64,000 nt of DNA from Cordylochernes scorpioides. Lineage: Eukaryota > Arthropoda > Arachnida > Pseudoscorpiones > Chernetidae. Numbering within the stretch: the stretch's first letter is position 1; every line of letters begins with the position of its first letter. A program made the position numbers and the translations under genes. Positions 43,588 to 54,030 of this stretch are shown here, piece after piece. The stretch covers positions 73,593,970 to 73,657,969 of the forward strand of contig CP092877.1 in NCBI GenBank assembly GCA_030710605.1, read 5' to 3'. The notes under the pieces were generated by a model, which made no database searches, was not told where the DNA came from, and saw nothing but the letters and a program-made list of their open reading frames with translations.

Positions 43588-43970
43588 TAATAAATTATTT
43601 GGATTAGGTCTTCTTTTCTTTTATAATAATCAATCAAAACTGTTCCTTCATATCCTTGTTTCCAATAGACTGAAGACCAGTGTAATGGATACGATTGTTC
43701 AAGAGTTGGAGACTTCACCTCAACCTTTTTATAAAACATTTTTATAAAAAAGATGGTGAAAGTCATCAGCAACTTTCAGATGCACGATAAGGAGATGTCT
43801 TTTTTATTTCTTTTTATAAAGGTTTAATGTCATTGTGACGTTAGGGCGACCCAACGTCGTCCTTTTCAACAATTGAGAAAGCTTATTATTGAAGTATTGA
43901 TTTTTGAAAGAGACAATTAAAAAAAAAAGACAATACTTCACTAATAAGCTTTCTACTTTTTTATTGTATG

Positions 43971-44659
43971 TGTGGATATTGAATCAAAAAATAATTTATT
44001 TACTAATATTTCACTTGGCTGAATCTCAACCTTTTTCAAGGTACAACTACAAATATATTAAAGGAGAGGTAATGATGCATATATATCTTTCAACATATCT
44101 TCAATTTAAAGCCTTTCAGCCGAAACATCAGTTTCAAAACAGTGGAATGGCTTCAAATTGATGAAACGTTGAACGATATATTGATTAATTCGTCTCTTCC
44201 CTTTGTACGGAAGTAGGAAACTCAAATTACTCAGCTGGCCCGGCTGATAGTACCCTGTAAGGGCTCCTAATCCAGGGATACAGGATGAGCAGCGTTTGTA
44301 CTCCATGTTAGGAGCGGCTGCACATGGCGTCTGTTCCTCATGTCAGAGGCGGCCATTTTTTGGAGCTAAGTCGGCCTGCTACTGATGTGGATATTGGATC
44401 AAAAAATAATTTATTTACTAATATTTCACTTGGCTGAATCTCAACCTTTTTCAAGGTGCAACTACAAATATATATATATATATACGCAAAGGAGAGGTAA
44501 TGATGCATATCTATCTTTCAACATATCTTCAATTTAAAGCCTTTCAGCCGAAACATCAGTTTCAAAACAGTGGAATGGCTTCAAATTGATGAAACGTTGA
44601 ACGATATATTGATTAATTCGTCTCTTCCCTTTGTACGGAAGTAGGAAACTCAAATTACT
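43971..44659. repeat. ~260-bp direct repeats flanking a K fragment
   Basis: 43971-44229 and 44390-44659 are nearly identical ('ttcacttggctgaatctcaacctttttcaagg', 'cctttcagccgaaacatcag'). Between them, 44231-44386 is a fragment of dispersed repeat K. The second copy leads directly into the 98.5-bp array. Confidence 0.8.
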
Positions 44660-45690
44660 TGAATGGTTTAATAGATAGGATTGAATGTACAAGTTGTTGA
44701 CAACCCCAGTACAAGAAGAAACCCAAATTCAGAGTATTTTGAAGAAACTCAAATTCTTTGAATGTTTTAATAGATAAGCTTTGATGTGGGTTATTGACAA
44801 CACAAACACAAAAAGAACTCCAAATTCAGATTATATCAAAGTAAACACAAATTACTTGCATGTTTTTATATATTGGATTGTTATGTACAAGTTATTGACA
44901 ATACCAGAACAAAAGAGTCCAAATTATGAGTATTCCGAAGGAAACTCAAATCATTTGAATGTTTTAATAGATAGGATTGTTATGTACAAGTTGTTGATAA
45001 CCCCAGTACAACAAGAACCCCAAATTCAGCGTATTCCAAAGGAAACTCAAATTACTTGAATGTTTTAATAGATAAGATTTGATGTAGGTTATTGACAACA
45101 CAAACACAAAAAGAACCCCAAATTCAGATTATATCAAAGTAAACTAAAATTACTTGAATGTTCTAATATATTGAATTGTTATGTACAAGTTATTGACAAT
45201 ACCAGAACAAAAAGAGTCCAAATTCAAAATACTCTGAAAGAAAATCAAATTATTTGAATGGTTTAATAGATAGGATTGCATGTACAAGTTGTTGATAACC
45301 CCAGTACAAGAAGAAACCCAAATTCAGAGTATTGCAATAGAAACTCAAATTACTTGAATGGTTTAATAGATAAGATTAAAAGCAGGTTGTTACAACCCCA
45401 ACACAAGAAGAACCCCAAATTCAGCGTATTCCAAAGAAAACTCAAATTACTTGAATGTTTTAATATATTGGATTGTTATGTACAAGTTGTTGACAATACC
45501 AGAACAAAAGAGTCCAAATTATGAGTATTACAATAGAAACTCAAATTATTTGAATGTTTTAATAGATAAGCTTTGATGTAGGTTATTGACATCACGAACA
45601 TAAAAAGAACCCGAAATTCAGATTATATCAAAGTAAACTCAAATTACTTGAATGATTTAACAGTTAGGATTAAATGAAAGCTGTTGACAG
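44645..45690. repeat. ~98.5-bp tandem array, about 11 units
   Basis: The word CAAATTACTTGAATG.TTTAATAGAT recurs at 44651, 44750, 44848, 44947 and onward to about 45642. Units differ in a recurring pattern: 'gtacaagttgttgacaaccccagtac' versus 'gggttattgacaacacaaac' versus 'ttattgacaataccagaac'. This suggests a higher-order unit of about three monomers. Confidence 0.85.
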
Positions 45691-46302
45691 GATTTCGGGT
45701 TATTCTGAAGAATATTTAAGATGGAATGCTAATTTTGACATCAAAGAACACATATCTAAGGTAGAAAATGCAAGTTCTGACATCAGAAAGGAACACATAT
45801 CTAAGGTAGAATGATTGGAATATCTACAGAATTCAGATATGGATTCAATCTGCAGAACAAATTTGCAGAGATTTGAACTGACCTGGGATCCAATCTGGGC
45901 TTCCCAAAGTTCCTCAACAGTTGGTGCATGGAGCAGCCGGCTCGGAGCACAATGCACTAACAGCTGCGTTCGTTGCCTCTTTCTGGCCAGCTGTATGTGC
46001 CCCGGATGTACCTCTACTGTCTCTTACACGCATGTGCGACTGCATTGGTTACGGGCCCTTGCCATTGGTGAATTCGAGTAACCAATGAAGAGTTAGAAAG
46101 ATTCCTATCCTGTGAACATTTGAATGGACAATTCCTAGAAATTCTTACGGTCAGATATTGATTAGAAGTAAAACAAAGAAAAAGCAAATTAGTTAAAGAA
46201 CATCTTTGATATACATTCTAGCACATCAACAACATCTTCAACCTTAATGTAGAAAATACAGAGAGAATCTGAAATTGTAAATTACACTCATGGACAAAAC
46301 TT
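45691..46302. other. unassigned, moderately GC-rich stretch
   Basis: It has a short duplication ('acatcaaagaacacatatctaaggtagaa', 45738 and about 45780) and a frame 45815-46081 without recognisable domains or repeats. I do not call a gene. Confidence 0.4.
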
Positions 46303-47160
46303 AAGGAAGTTGTATATTTTAGCTTGTAAAAAAGGCGTCACTGTAATATCTTTCAGAGTTATTGTCTGAATCTCGATATACATGCTAAAAGGTATAACTT
46401 CCTTAAGTTTTGTCTATGAGTGTATACACACTTGGTTATCTCGTATGTCTTCAATAAAAGTCACTGTAATATCTTTCACAGTTATTGTCTGAATCTCGAT
46501 ATACATGCTAAAAGGTATAACTTCCTTAAGTTTTGTCTATGAGTGTATACACACTTGGTTATCTCGTGTGTCTTCAATAAAGGTCACTGTAATATCTTTC
46601 ACAGTTATTGTCTGAATCTCGATATACATGCTAAAAGGTATAACTTCCTTAAGTTTTGTCTATGAGTGTATACACACTTGGTTATCTCGTGTGTCTTCAA
46701 TAAAAGTCACTGTAATATCTTTCAGAGTTATTGTCTGAATCTCGATATACATGCTAAAAGGTATAACTTCCTTAAGTTTTGTCTATGAGTGTATACACAC
46801 TTGGTTATCTCGTGTGTCTTCAATAAAGGTCACTGTATTATCTTTCACAGTTATTGTCTGAATCTCGATATACATGCTAAAAGGTATAACTTCCTTAAGT
46901 TTTGTCTATGAGTGTATACACACTTGGTTATCTCGTGTGTCTTCAATAAAAGTCACTGTAATATCTTTCAGAGTTATTGTCTGAATCTCGATATACATGC
47001 TAAAAGGTATAACTTCCTTAAGTTTTGTCTATGAGTGTATACACACTTGGTTATCTCGTGTGTCTTCAATAAAGGTCAATATAATATCTTTCAGAGTTAT
47101 TGTCTGAATCCCGATATACATGCTAAAAGGTACAAATTCCTTAAGTTTTGTCCATACGTG
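46303..47160. repeat. 123-bp satellite built on a mariner-type terminus
   Basis: CACTGTAATATCTTTCA recurs at 46339, 46462, 46585, 46708, 46831, 46954 and 47077, exactly 123 bp apart. Each unit contains ACTTCCTTAAGTTTTGTC-TATGAGTGTATA, the end of the mariner-like MITE at 48351-48577. Two unit types largely alternate (AAAAGT..CAGAG and AAAGGT..CACAG), hinting at a 246-bp dimer. Confidence 0.95.
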
Positions 47161-47164
47161 TATA

Positions 47165-47287
47165 TATACTCATAGACAAAACTTAAGGAAGTTGTACCTT
47201 TTACCATGTATATCGGGATTCAGACAATAACTCTGAAAGATATTACAGTGACCTTTATTGAAGACATACGAGATAACCAAGTGTATA
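47165..47287. repeat. Single inverted unit of the 123-bp family
   Basis: Reverse complement of the satellite unit, directly after the array ('ctcatagacaaaacttaaggaagttgtacc...agataaccaagtg'). Confidence 0.9.
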
Positions 47288-47289
47288 TA

Positions 47290-48104
47290 TATGGTAATTT
47301 AAACCAACAACCCTATATTGTATAATTACTTATAACAAGATTGTCATGTTGTATATAGAAATACATCTATAAATAATTATATGCATGATTAATCTGTGTC
47401 ATTGCATCACCATATGTAATGTACTTTGTACAAATTGAAGACAAATAAATAAAACTATGTAATAGATTAAGAGCTGAGTTAAAGCAAGATTAATAAGTTC
47501 AAAAAACGTCTAAAATCGAGAGAGAAATCCAACAACCCTGAAAAGGAATTCAGCAGTCGTTGCCATCAAGGTCAAAGGGTGCAGACGTTCAAAGTTCACA
47601 TTCTCAGACATCTCCAACCCCCCTCCTCGGGAATGGTATATAAACACCTCGTTTTAGCCGATAAAAGTTAGTCCGCAGTTAGTCTCTTCACCGTCGGCGC
47701 AAGCCCTTGTCGCTTGTAGCCAGGTCCACATCATCGCCATGTAAAACAGTAAGAACTCTATATCTCCATCTTGCTTAGCTCAACTCCTATCTGTTCATGG
47801 AACTTTCCTACTTCAGCTGTGTCTCTTCGTTTTGTGTGTGTGGTTCCCAAGCTTTCCACTCTGCCTCGACCACGACTGCCTGTACTCTGTGAAAACTGTT
47901 AAAGGTCTTCCAGAGTGCAGAGAGGTACTGGAAAACTCTCCACGCCCTGACTGTCCCTCTCGGCTACTACAGGTTTGACCACCGGTTACCACAGCTTATA
48001 GCGAGAGTCGACAGGATTCTACAAGAGGCTACAAGACCTCAACATATTATTACAGAGAGTCGACAGGATTCTACAAGAGGCTACCAGACCTCAACTTATT
48101 ACAT
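47290..48104 (+). repeat. Possible LTR or promoter-bearing retroelement piece between satellite blocks
   Basis: It has a TATA-like GGTATATAAACACC (about 47635), then about 40 bp later an initiator-like TTAGTCCGCAGTTAGTC, and a GC-richer leader. 48001-48095 contains two copies of GAGTCGACAGGATTCTACAA. No coding frame. The identity is a guess from layout. Confidence 0.3.
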
Positions 48105-48350
48105 ATACACTCATAGACAAAACTTAAGGTAGTTGTATCTTTTACAATGTATATCAGGATTCAGACAATAACTCTGAAATATATTACAGTGACCTTTATT
48201 GAAGACACACGAGATAAACAAGGGTGTATACATTCATGGACAAAACTTAAGGTAGTTGTATCTTTTACCATTTATATCGGGATTCAGACAATAACTCTAA
48301 AATATATTACAGTGAACTTTATTGAAGACATACGAGATAACCAAGTGTGT
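48105..48350. repeat. Two inverted-orientation units of the 123-bp family
   Basis: Units start at about 48107 and 48229 (period 122 bp), opposite in orientation to the array at 46303-47160 and leading into the complete MITE. Confidence 0.85.
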
Positions 48351-48577
48351 ATACATTCATAGACAAAACTTAAGGAAGTTGTACCTTTTAGCATGTATAT
48401 CGGGATTCAGACAATAACTCTTAAAGATATTACAGTGACTTTTATTGAAGACACACGAGATAACCAAGTGTGAACAAAATTGCTTCTGTCTCCTTAAAAA
48501 AAAATAAAAAATAAAAATAGACGACCAACGATATCAAAGACTTTCCACTTCCTTAACTTTTGTGTGTGTGTGTCTAT
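48351..48577. mobile_element. mariner-type MITE, complete copy
   Basis: The left end TTCATAGACAAAACTTAAGG and the right end CCTTAACTTTTGTGTG...CTATGAG are inverse, within TA-containing flanks. The inside holds an A-run and 'gacgaccaacgatatcaaagac'. It defines the terminus that was amplified into the 123-bp satellite. Confidence 0.75.
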
Positions 48578-48579
48578 GA

Positions 48580-49361
48580 GTTTATATTTAAATTTAAGCA
48601 AACTATTCATAAAAAAATCAAATTATATAAGCTACGATCAAACGTAAATAATTAAAACGCAGAAATATAAATGGAAAAAGATAAAAATATTTACAAGGTA
48701 AAAATATATCTTTAAATATATTAAGATATGGTAAAAATTTACATTAGTAAAACACACGTTGTTTAGAGTATATAATTAATTATTTAATTAAATATAAAAG
48801 TTCTTTAAATTTAAACGAGTTGAAGAAAAAAAAATCAAAAGATTTTACACACATTTAATGACATTTTCTTTAAAATATATTTTTAAAATGTTAAGAATTT
48901 AGTGTTAAAGGTAATGAAAATTGAAAAGACTTAATAGTGAGAAAGATGCATTTTACAACTGGAAAAAAATAAAAATAAAAATGAAACATTGAATTTTATA
49001 TGTTTAAATTACAAATTTCTTTTATATTCTAATAGTATTTTTATTTATATATCAGAGTTTATTATTTATTTTAGTTAGCATTTCCTTAAAGATATGTAAT
49101 TTCAAATGAAAAATAAATAAACGTGTATAAAAAGATGAGAAATATGTGCTCTCTATTTACTGATGTAAAAACGCTTGGCCATTATGGAAGGAAATTAAAC
49201 AGTTTTTTTTAAAGAAGATAGAAATCTCTCTTTTAAACACTGAGATTTTTTTGAACGTTGGTAATTAATTTCAAAGCTTGAATATCGTTTTTGTTATGTA
49301 AATACATTTTTATATGTTTATATTCTAACATACATTCTGTTTATATGTTAATATATTGATC
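48580..49361. other. AT-rich intergenic DNA
   Basis: No gene or repeat recognised. Confidence 0.5.
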
Positions 49362-49566
49362 TAAAGAGACAAGGGTCGCCTCTCCCGTCAAAATAGACGC
49401 CAAAACCAGATGCCATCTATTGACCGTCGCCGCAACTTTTCAGTTTGCCAAAGCTGGTGTTGTGGCTTTGTCACCGACCCGAGGTCTCTAGTTGAGGCGA
49501 CGGTCAATAGATGGCGTCTGGTTTTGACGTCTATTTTGACGGGAGAGGCGACTCTTGTCTCTTTAG
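49362..49566. mobile_element. Family B foldback without ribozyme
   Basis: Inverse arms CTAAAGAGACAAGGGTCGCC ... and 'gcgactcttgtctctttag' enclose CAAAGCTGGTGTTGTGGC. The hammerhead part is deleted. Confidence 0.75.
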
Positions 49567-49574
49567 ATATATAT

Positions 49575-49765
49575 TTATATATCCTGTCCGTTCACATGAG
49601 CATTTTTAGATGGCAGAACGCCATCTAGTGGAACAAAAATTAACTAAACGTTTATTTAACTTGTTACCTCATATATTAGTCAACACTTTTTTTTTCTTTG
49701 ATGAATCAAGAACGTACGCGTTCCGGGTTGTTGGCCCTCGTCAGCGTGTTGCAGGCTTATAAGTA
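49575..49765 (-). repeat. Family A repeat with degraded hammerhead
   Basis: Minus strand. The core TGACGA and stem II GGG/CCC remain (49725-49744), but the second core block reads GGAAC instead of GAAAC and stem I no longer pairs beyond three bases. Predicted inactive. Confidence 0.7.
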
Positions 49766-50202
49766 TGAAAGTGGGTTCTCCTAACAAAATTGCTGAACTG
49801 TGTGCTTCCTTCAAATACGCAGTGGCTTCCAGCGCGCCTACGTCACGTGATGACGTGGCATTGAGGAGCTTCCAACCACCACCACTAGAGGCGCTGCACT
49901 TTTCCCTTCACTTCCTGTTCATGTCTTCCCTTGTTCTGGCTGCTTGCTATGTCGTGAGATATATTAAAACATATATATTTCAATCTATTCTGCATCTGAT
50001 TGAACCACCGATCCAACAAAAATGTTCTGATTTAAAATGACCAAAAAGATTTATTTGTTGCCTTAATTGAATGACTTCAAGAGATTTCAAACACTATATT
50101 TTATTAGAAATTCATTATTTTGATTACCTTTTGTGTTGAGAGGATATGGATATATAAGCGTTTTTAAAGTATAGAAATGATAAGGCACAATTTGTGGATT
50201 AT
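49766..50202. other. unassigned stretch
   Basis: 49770-49960 is GC-richer with a frame 49765-50040 showing no known domain. Not called as a gene. Confidence 0.4.
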
Positions 50203-50616
50203 TCTATATACAGTTACGAGCGTCATGCGTCATCTCTGTCACCGTTTGCTTTTTTTTTTGGAATGGCGCTCTCCTATTGGTTGGCTACGATCACGCCACC
50301 ACTACCCCAGACACTTTGTTTTTGACTTTGCCCCCCCACTCGCTTTTTGGTTTTTGTAACTATTGTGTTGGAGCGGGTCGCTCCTTAAATAAATGCATAT
50401 ATTAGTTAATAACCAAATGGAATCCTCTCTTTCTTTTTCCCAGTAAGAGACGCCTACGGAAGCCAACAGTACATAGACAGATAAAGCACATAGGCTATAG
50501 TTATTAACTAACATATGCATTTATTTAAGGCGCCAATTTATAATTGTAACAAATAGTATTTAAATCAAAACATTCAATCGGGTAAAACACGGGCGTTGCC
50601 CGGGTCATTCGGCTAG
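50203..50616 (+). mobile_element. Non-autonomous Helitron H, subfamily 2, copy 2
   Basis: Same ends and interior as 34714-35094: TC|TATATACAG start, hairpin with CGTTGCCCGGGT, CTAG at 50613-50616 then T. It has an extra 27-bp block (CACTACCCCAGACACTTTG...) and a short duplication of 'ttagttaataac' / 'gttattaactaa' near 50400 and 50500. Confidence 0.75.
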
Positions 50617-50888
50617 TAGATTATAAACACAAGGTAATAAGACCAAATACAAATAAGCACCACGCACATATATTTTCAAAATATTTTGATTTTCAAACAG
50701 AAATAATGTAGTATTTTTTTCTCTCAGTATATATAATAAGTATTTAAAATATATTTATAATAATGTGTATATAAAAATAGTATTTATTATTAATTTGTTA
50801 ACGTGATAATCCTGTTGAAAGACGGATAAGTCCGAAAGCTTGAAAATAAAAAGTTGCACAAGAAACTTAACCCTGGAAGCTTTATTTA
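50617..50888. other. AT-rich DNA with a decayed family E motif
   Basis: 50812-50845 reads CTGTTGAAAGACGG...TCCGAAAGCTTG, the family E hammerhead-like core with a substituted core base. Otherwise nothing is recognised. Confidence 0.45.
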
Positions 50889-52335
50889 TTTTATAACTTA
50901 AATAGTGTGTGATGTTTTATAAATAACGCTGTTACCGAAACGTCACACTATTTATTTAGATTTGGTCTTATTACCTTGTGTTTATAATCTATAATCCAAA
51001 TTGTACCTTAGCATTGTTAGATAAATTTCACACACGATTTAATTAGTTAGATTTGGTCTTATTACCTTGTGTTTATAATCTATAATCCAAATTGTACCTT
51101 AGCATTGTTAGATAAATTTCACACACTATTTAACTAGTTAGATTTGGTCTTATTACCTTGTGTTTATAATCTATAATCCAAATTGTACCTTAGCATTGTT
51201 AGATAAATTTCACACACTATTTATTAGTTAGATTTGGTCTTATTACCTTGTGTTTATAATCTATAATCCAAATTGTACCTTAGCATTGTGAGAAAAACTT
51301 CACACACTATTTATTTATTTGGATTTGGTCTTATTACCTTGTGTTTATAATCTATAATCCAAATTTTGCCTTAGCAGTTAGAGAAATTTCACACACTATT
51401 TATTTATTTGGATTTGGTCTTATTACCTTGTGTTTATAATCTATAATCCAAATTTTGCCTTAGCAGTTAGAGAAATTTCACACCCTATTTATTTATTTAG
51501 ATTTGGTCCTATTACCTTGTGTTTATAATCTATAATCCAAATTTTGCCTTAAAATTGTTAGATAAATTTCACACACTATTTATTTATTTGGATTTGGTCT
51601 TATTACCTTGTGTTTATAATCTATAATCCAAATTGTACCTTAGCATTGTTAGATAAATTTCACACACTATTTATTTATTTGGATTTGGTCTTATTACCTT
51701 GTGTTTATAATCTATAATCCAAATTGTACCTTAGCATTGTTAGAGAAACTTCACACACTATTTATTTATTAGGATTTGGTCCTATTACCTTGCGTTTATA
51801 ATCTATAATCCAAATTGTGTCTTATCATTTAGATTTGGTCTTATTACCTTGCGTTTATAATCTATAATCCAAATTGGCCTTAGCGTTGTTAGAGAAACTT
51901 CACACACTATTTATTTATTAGGATTTGGTCCTATTACCTTGTGTTTATAATCTATAATCCAAATTGTACCTTATCATTAGGATTTGGTCTTATTACCTTG
52001 TGTTTATAATCTATAATCCAAATTATACCTTATCATTGTTAGAGAAACTTCACACACTATTTATTTATTAGGATTTGGTCCTATTACCTTGTGTTTATAA
52101 TCTATAATCCAAATTGTGTCTTATCATTAGGATTTGGTCTTATTACCTTGTGTTTATAATCTATAATCCAAATTGTGCCTTAGCATTGTTACCGAAACAT
52201 CACACACTATTTATTTAGATTTGGTCTTATTACCTTGTGTTTATAATCTATAATCCAAATTGTACCTTAGCATTGTTAGAGAAACATCACACACTATTTA
52301 TTTAGATTTGGTCTTATTACCTTGTGTTTAAAAAT
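50889..52335. repeat. ~91-bp satellite derived from family C (Penelope-type) repeat
   Basis: About 15 units of ATTTGGTCTTATTACCTTGT, TTTATAATCTATAATCCAAA, CACACACTATTTATTTATT at about 91-bp spacing (for example 50961, 51052, 51143, 51233, 51324). The first unit begins GCTGTTACCGAAACGTCACA, which is the 3' half of the family C hammerhead; later units keep a decayed version (GTTAGAGAAACTTCACAC). Confidence 0.9.
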
Positions 52336-52369
52336 TGAATTGAAGAAAATAATAAAGAACACACATGCA

Positions 52370-52620
52370 CAAAATAAATTCCAAAAGACATATTAATTTC
52401 TTACCTTTTAATCATGCAAAAGATTTAGGTTCAAAACAGATGAATGAGGATCACAAATTCTTACCTGGACACAAACAGAACAATTTTAACTTCGTCATTT
52501 GAGCAAACATAAAGGAACAAGCAGAATTAGATATAATAGATCAATATAAAATACAAAATATTTCAGAATATCTTATTTCACAAAGTTTATTAACTACACC
52601 ACTATTGGAAATATTCAAAA
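52370..52620 (+). pseudogene. Probable Penelope-like coding relic
   Basis: Broken frames read GHKQNNFNF and then KEQAELDIIDQYKIQNISEY followed by LLTTPLLEIFK. I take this as a diverged C-terminal region of a Penelope-like protein by resemblance and because family C repeats lie on both sides. The match is weak and partial. Confidence 0.35.
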
Positions 52621-52626
52621 AGGTTT

Positions 52627-52697
52627 TTTTTTTGCTTATCCCAAGTACATGTGGTACAGGCCATGATAATCATGATGGGTAGTTAGCGACTGCTTGA
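52627..52697 (-). mobile_element. tRNA-derived SINE S, tail fragment (copy 5)
   Basis: Only TTTTGCTTATCCCAAGTACA to GTTAGCGACTGCTT is present. Confidence 0.8.
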
Positions 52698-53135
52698 AAG
52701 TAATGAGACCAAATCCAAATAAATAAATAGTGTGTGACGTTTTTTGTAACAGAGTTGTTACCATCTTCAGACAAAAGTACTGAATGAAAAAATATATATT
52801 TATATTCAAAATGTATAATGCAAATATATACAAATGAGAAATTTTACCACAGCATGTTTTAAATAGTTACTGCTATCAAGTGTGTAAACAAGATATCAGA
52901 AAATAAAAGAAAATAGTCTTCTGAGAAACCTCTGTTACTGAAACGTCACACACTATTTATTTGGATTTGGTCTTATTACCTTGTTTTTATAATCTATAAT
53001 CCAAATTGTACAACATTCAGTACTTTTGTCTGAAGATGGTAACAACGCTGTTACCAAAACGTCGCGCACTATTTATTTGGATTTGGTCTTATTACCTTGT
53101 GTTTATAATCTATAATCAAATTGTGCCTTATCAAA
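52698..53135. repeat. Family C repeats with two degraded hammerheads
   Basis: Minus-strand motif at about 52735-52780 has lost the GAAAC block (AAAAAC). The plus-strand motif at 53027-53065 has CTGAAGA and a perfect stem II, but AAAAC in place of GAAAC, so its G12 is lost. Confidence 0.7.
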
Positions 53136-53143
53136 ATATATTT

Positions 53144-53249
53144 TTAACACAAAGCAATAACGCGCCATCTATACATATAAAAGAAACATTCGCGCTTTTA
53201 AATCCTTTTATTTTATATGTATAGATGGCGCGTTATTGCTTTGTGTTAA
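53144..53249. repeat. Short perfect palindrome
   Basis: Arms of about 38 bp: TTAACACAAAGCAATAACGC through GATGGCGCG and inverse. The loop is 'gaaacattcgcgcttttaaatcc', which is the outer sequence of MITE M. Confidence 0.8.
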
Positions 53250-53299
53250 TTTATTCCTAATGAATTTGTCTTTATAGTTTGCTGAAGAGCATTGCTCGA

Positions 53300-53585
53300 A
53301 GCAAATATTTGAATATAATTCTACTGTCCTATAAGCTTATGTCCATAGTTTACTTGAAAACCATTTCTAAGATTCCATCCTTCAGTGTAGCATATGAAAG
53401 CAGAATGATCCAATACAATATTAGAGCTCTGAGAAGCGGTCTGGTGGATTAAATTGGCGAAACCGCTGGGAGGGTTCACCACTGATGAGCCAAGCCCTCC
53501 CAATATATTTTTTCATCGCAGTAAGGACAGTAGAAGTTCGTTTTATGTATAAAAGAAATATTCGCGCTTTTAAATCCTTTTATTT
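53300..53585. mobile_element. MITE family M, right half
   Basis: Contains GCGGTCTGGTGGATTAAATT, GGGAGGGTTCACCACTGATG and the terminal CATCGCAGTAAGGACAGTAG. Confidence 0.75.
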
Positions 53586-53819
53586 TAAAATATATTTTTG
53601 TTAAAATTATAATTAAAATATAAAAAACACACTGAATAACTCTTATTAAATCCAAAATAAACCTTATTTTTAAATAATATAGATTTTATAGATTGTTCTT
53701 TATGATCTGAATGATTGTACCCAGTTTTGGTTCAAACAAAACTCTCATTAAATCCAAAAACTAAGCCTTATTTTTAAAATAAAAACAATATTTCATATAT
53801 GGGTTACATCTCCATAATA
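53586..53819. other. AT-rich intergenic DNA
   Basis: Two similar 'aaatccaaaa.taa.ccttatttttaaa' blocks (53650, 53750) suggest a small old duplication. Confidence 0.4.
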
Positions 53820-53887
53820 ATGATAAGGCACAATTTGGATTATAGATTATAAAACAAGGTAATAAGACCAAATCCAAATAAATAGTG

Positions 53888-53927
53888 TGTGACGTTTCGG
53901 TAACAGTGTTGTTACCATCTTCAGACA
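53888..53927 (-). ncRNA. Hammerhead ribozyme motif, family C, best copy
   Basis: Core CTGAAGA (53918-53924), one extra T, perfect 7-bp stem II GGTAACA/TGTTACC around ACAC, GAA (53896-53898), stem III ACGT (53892-53895), cleavage base C (53891), stem I TGT/ACA. All core positions match. The extra base between core and stem II is shared by the whole family. Confidence 0.75.
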
Positions 53928-53948
53928 AAATTACTGAATCAAATATCA

Positions 53949-53987
53949 TGTCTGAAGATGTAACAACGCTGTTACTGAAACGTCACA
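53949..53987 (+). ncRNA. Hammerhead ribozyme motif, family C, weakened stem
   Basis: Core CTGAAGA (53952-53958), 6-bp stem II GTAACA/TGTTAC with a T.T pair at the base, GAA (53977-53979), ACGTC. The TT mismatch next to the core probably reduces activity. Confidence 0.6.
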
Positions 53988-54030
53988 CATTATTTATTTA
54001 TTTGGATTTGATCTTATAACCTTGTTTTTA

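Larger units (their letters stand above)
43440..43640. repeat. Family C inverted pair with two facing hammerheads
   Basis: Left and right halves are inverse copies ('aatccaaataatttattagtgtgtga' versus its complement). Each carries a complete hammerhead core, one per strand, separated by 'caaaagaataataatgtgtgaatgtgttg'. Confidence 0.8.
53820..54030. repeat. Family C inverted pair with two facing hammerheads
   Basis: The left half (minus strand) and right half (plus strand) mirror each other around 'ttactgaatcaaatatcat'. Each ends in the family words 'ttatttatttggattt' and 'ttaccttgt'. Confidence 0.85.

Noticed and set aside
43971..44659. Further hammerheads around AGCCGAAACATCAG and ACCTTTTTCAAGG
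   Set aside because: The pieces look like parts of a hammerhead, but no CUGANGA core with a closing stem II can be placed at the right distance on either strand.
44781..45524. Frames of 82-92 codons in the 98.5-bp array
   Set aside because: They follow the repeat unit, change frame between monomers and have no domain.
45815..46081. 88-codon cysteine-containing frame as a small secreted protein
   Set aside because: No signal peptide at the start, no homology I recognise, and the surrounding sequence is repeat-like.
49765..50040. 91-codon frame (MKVGSPNKIAELC...) as a gene
   Set aside because: No recognisable domain, no supporting context, located between a family A repeat and a Helitron.
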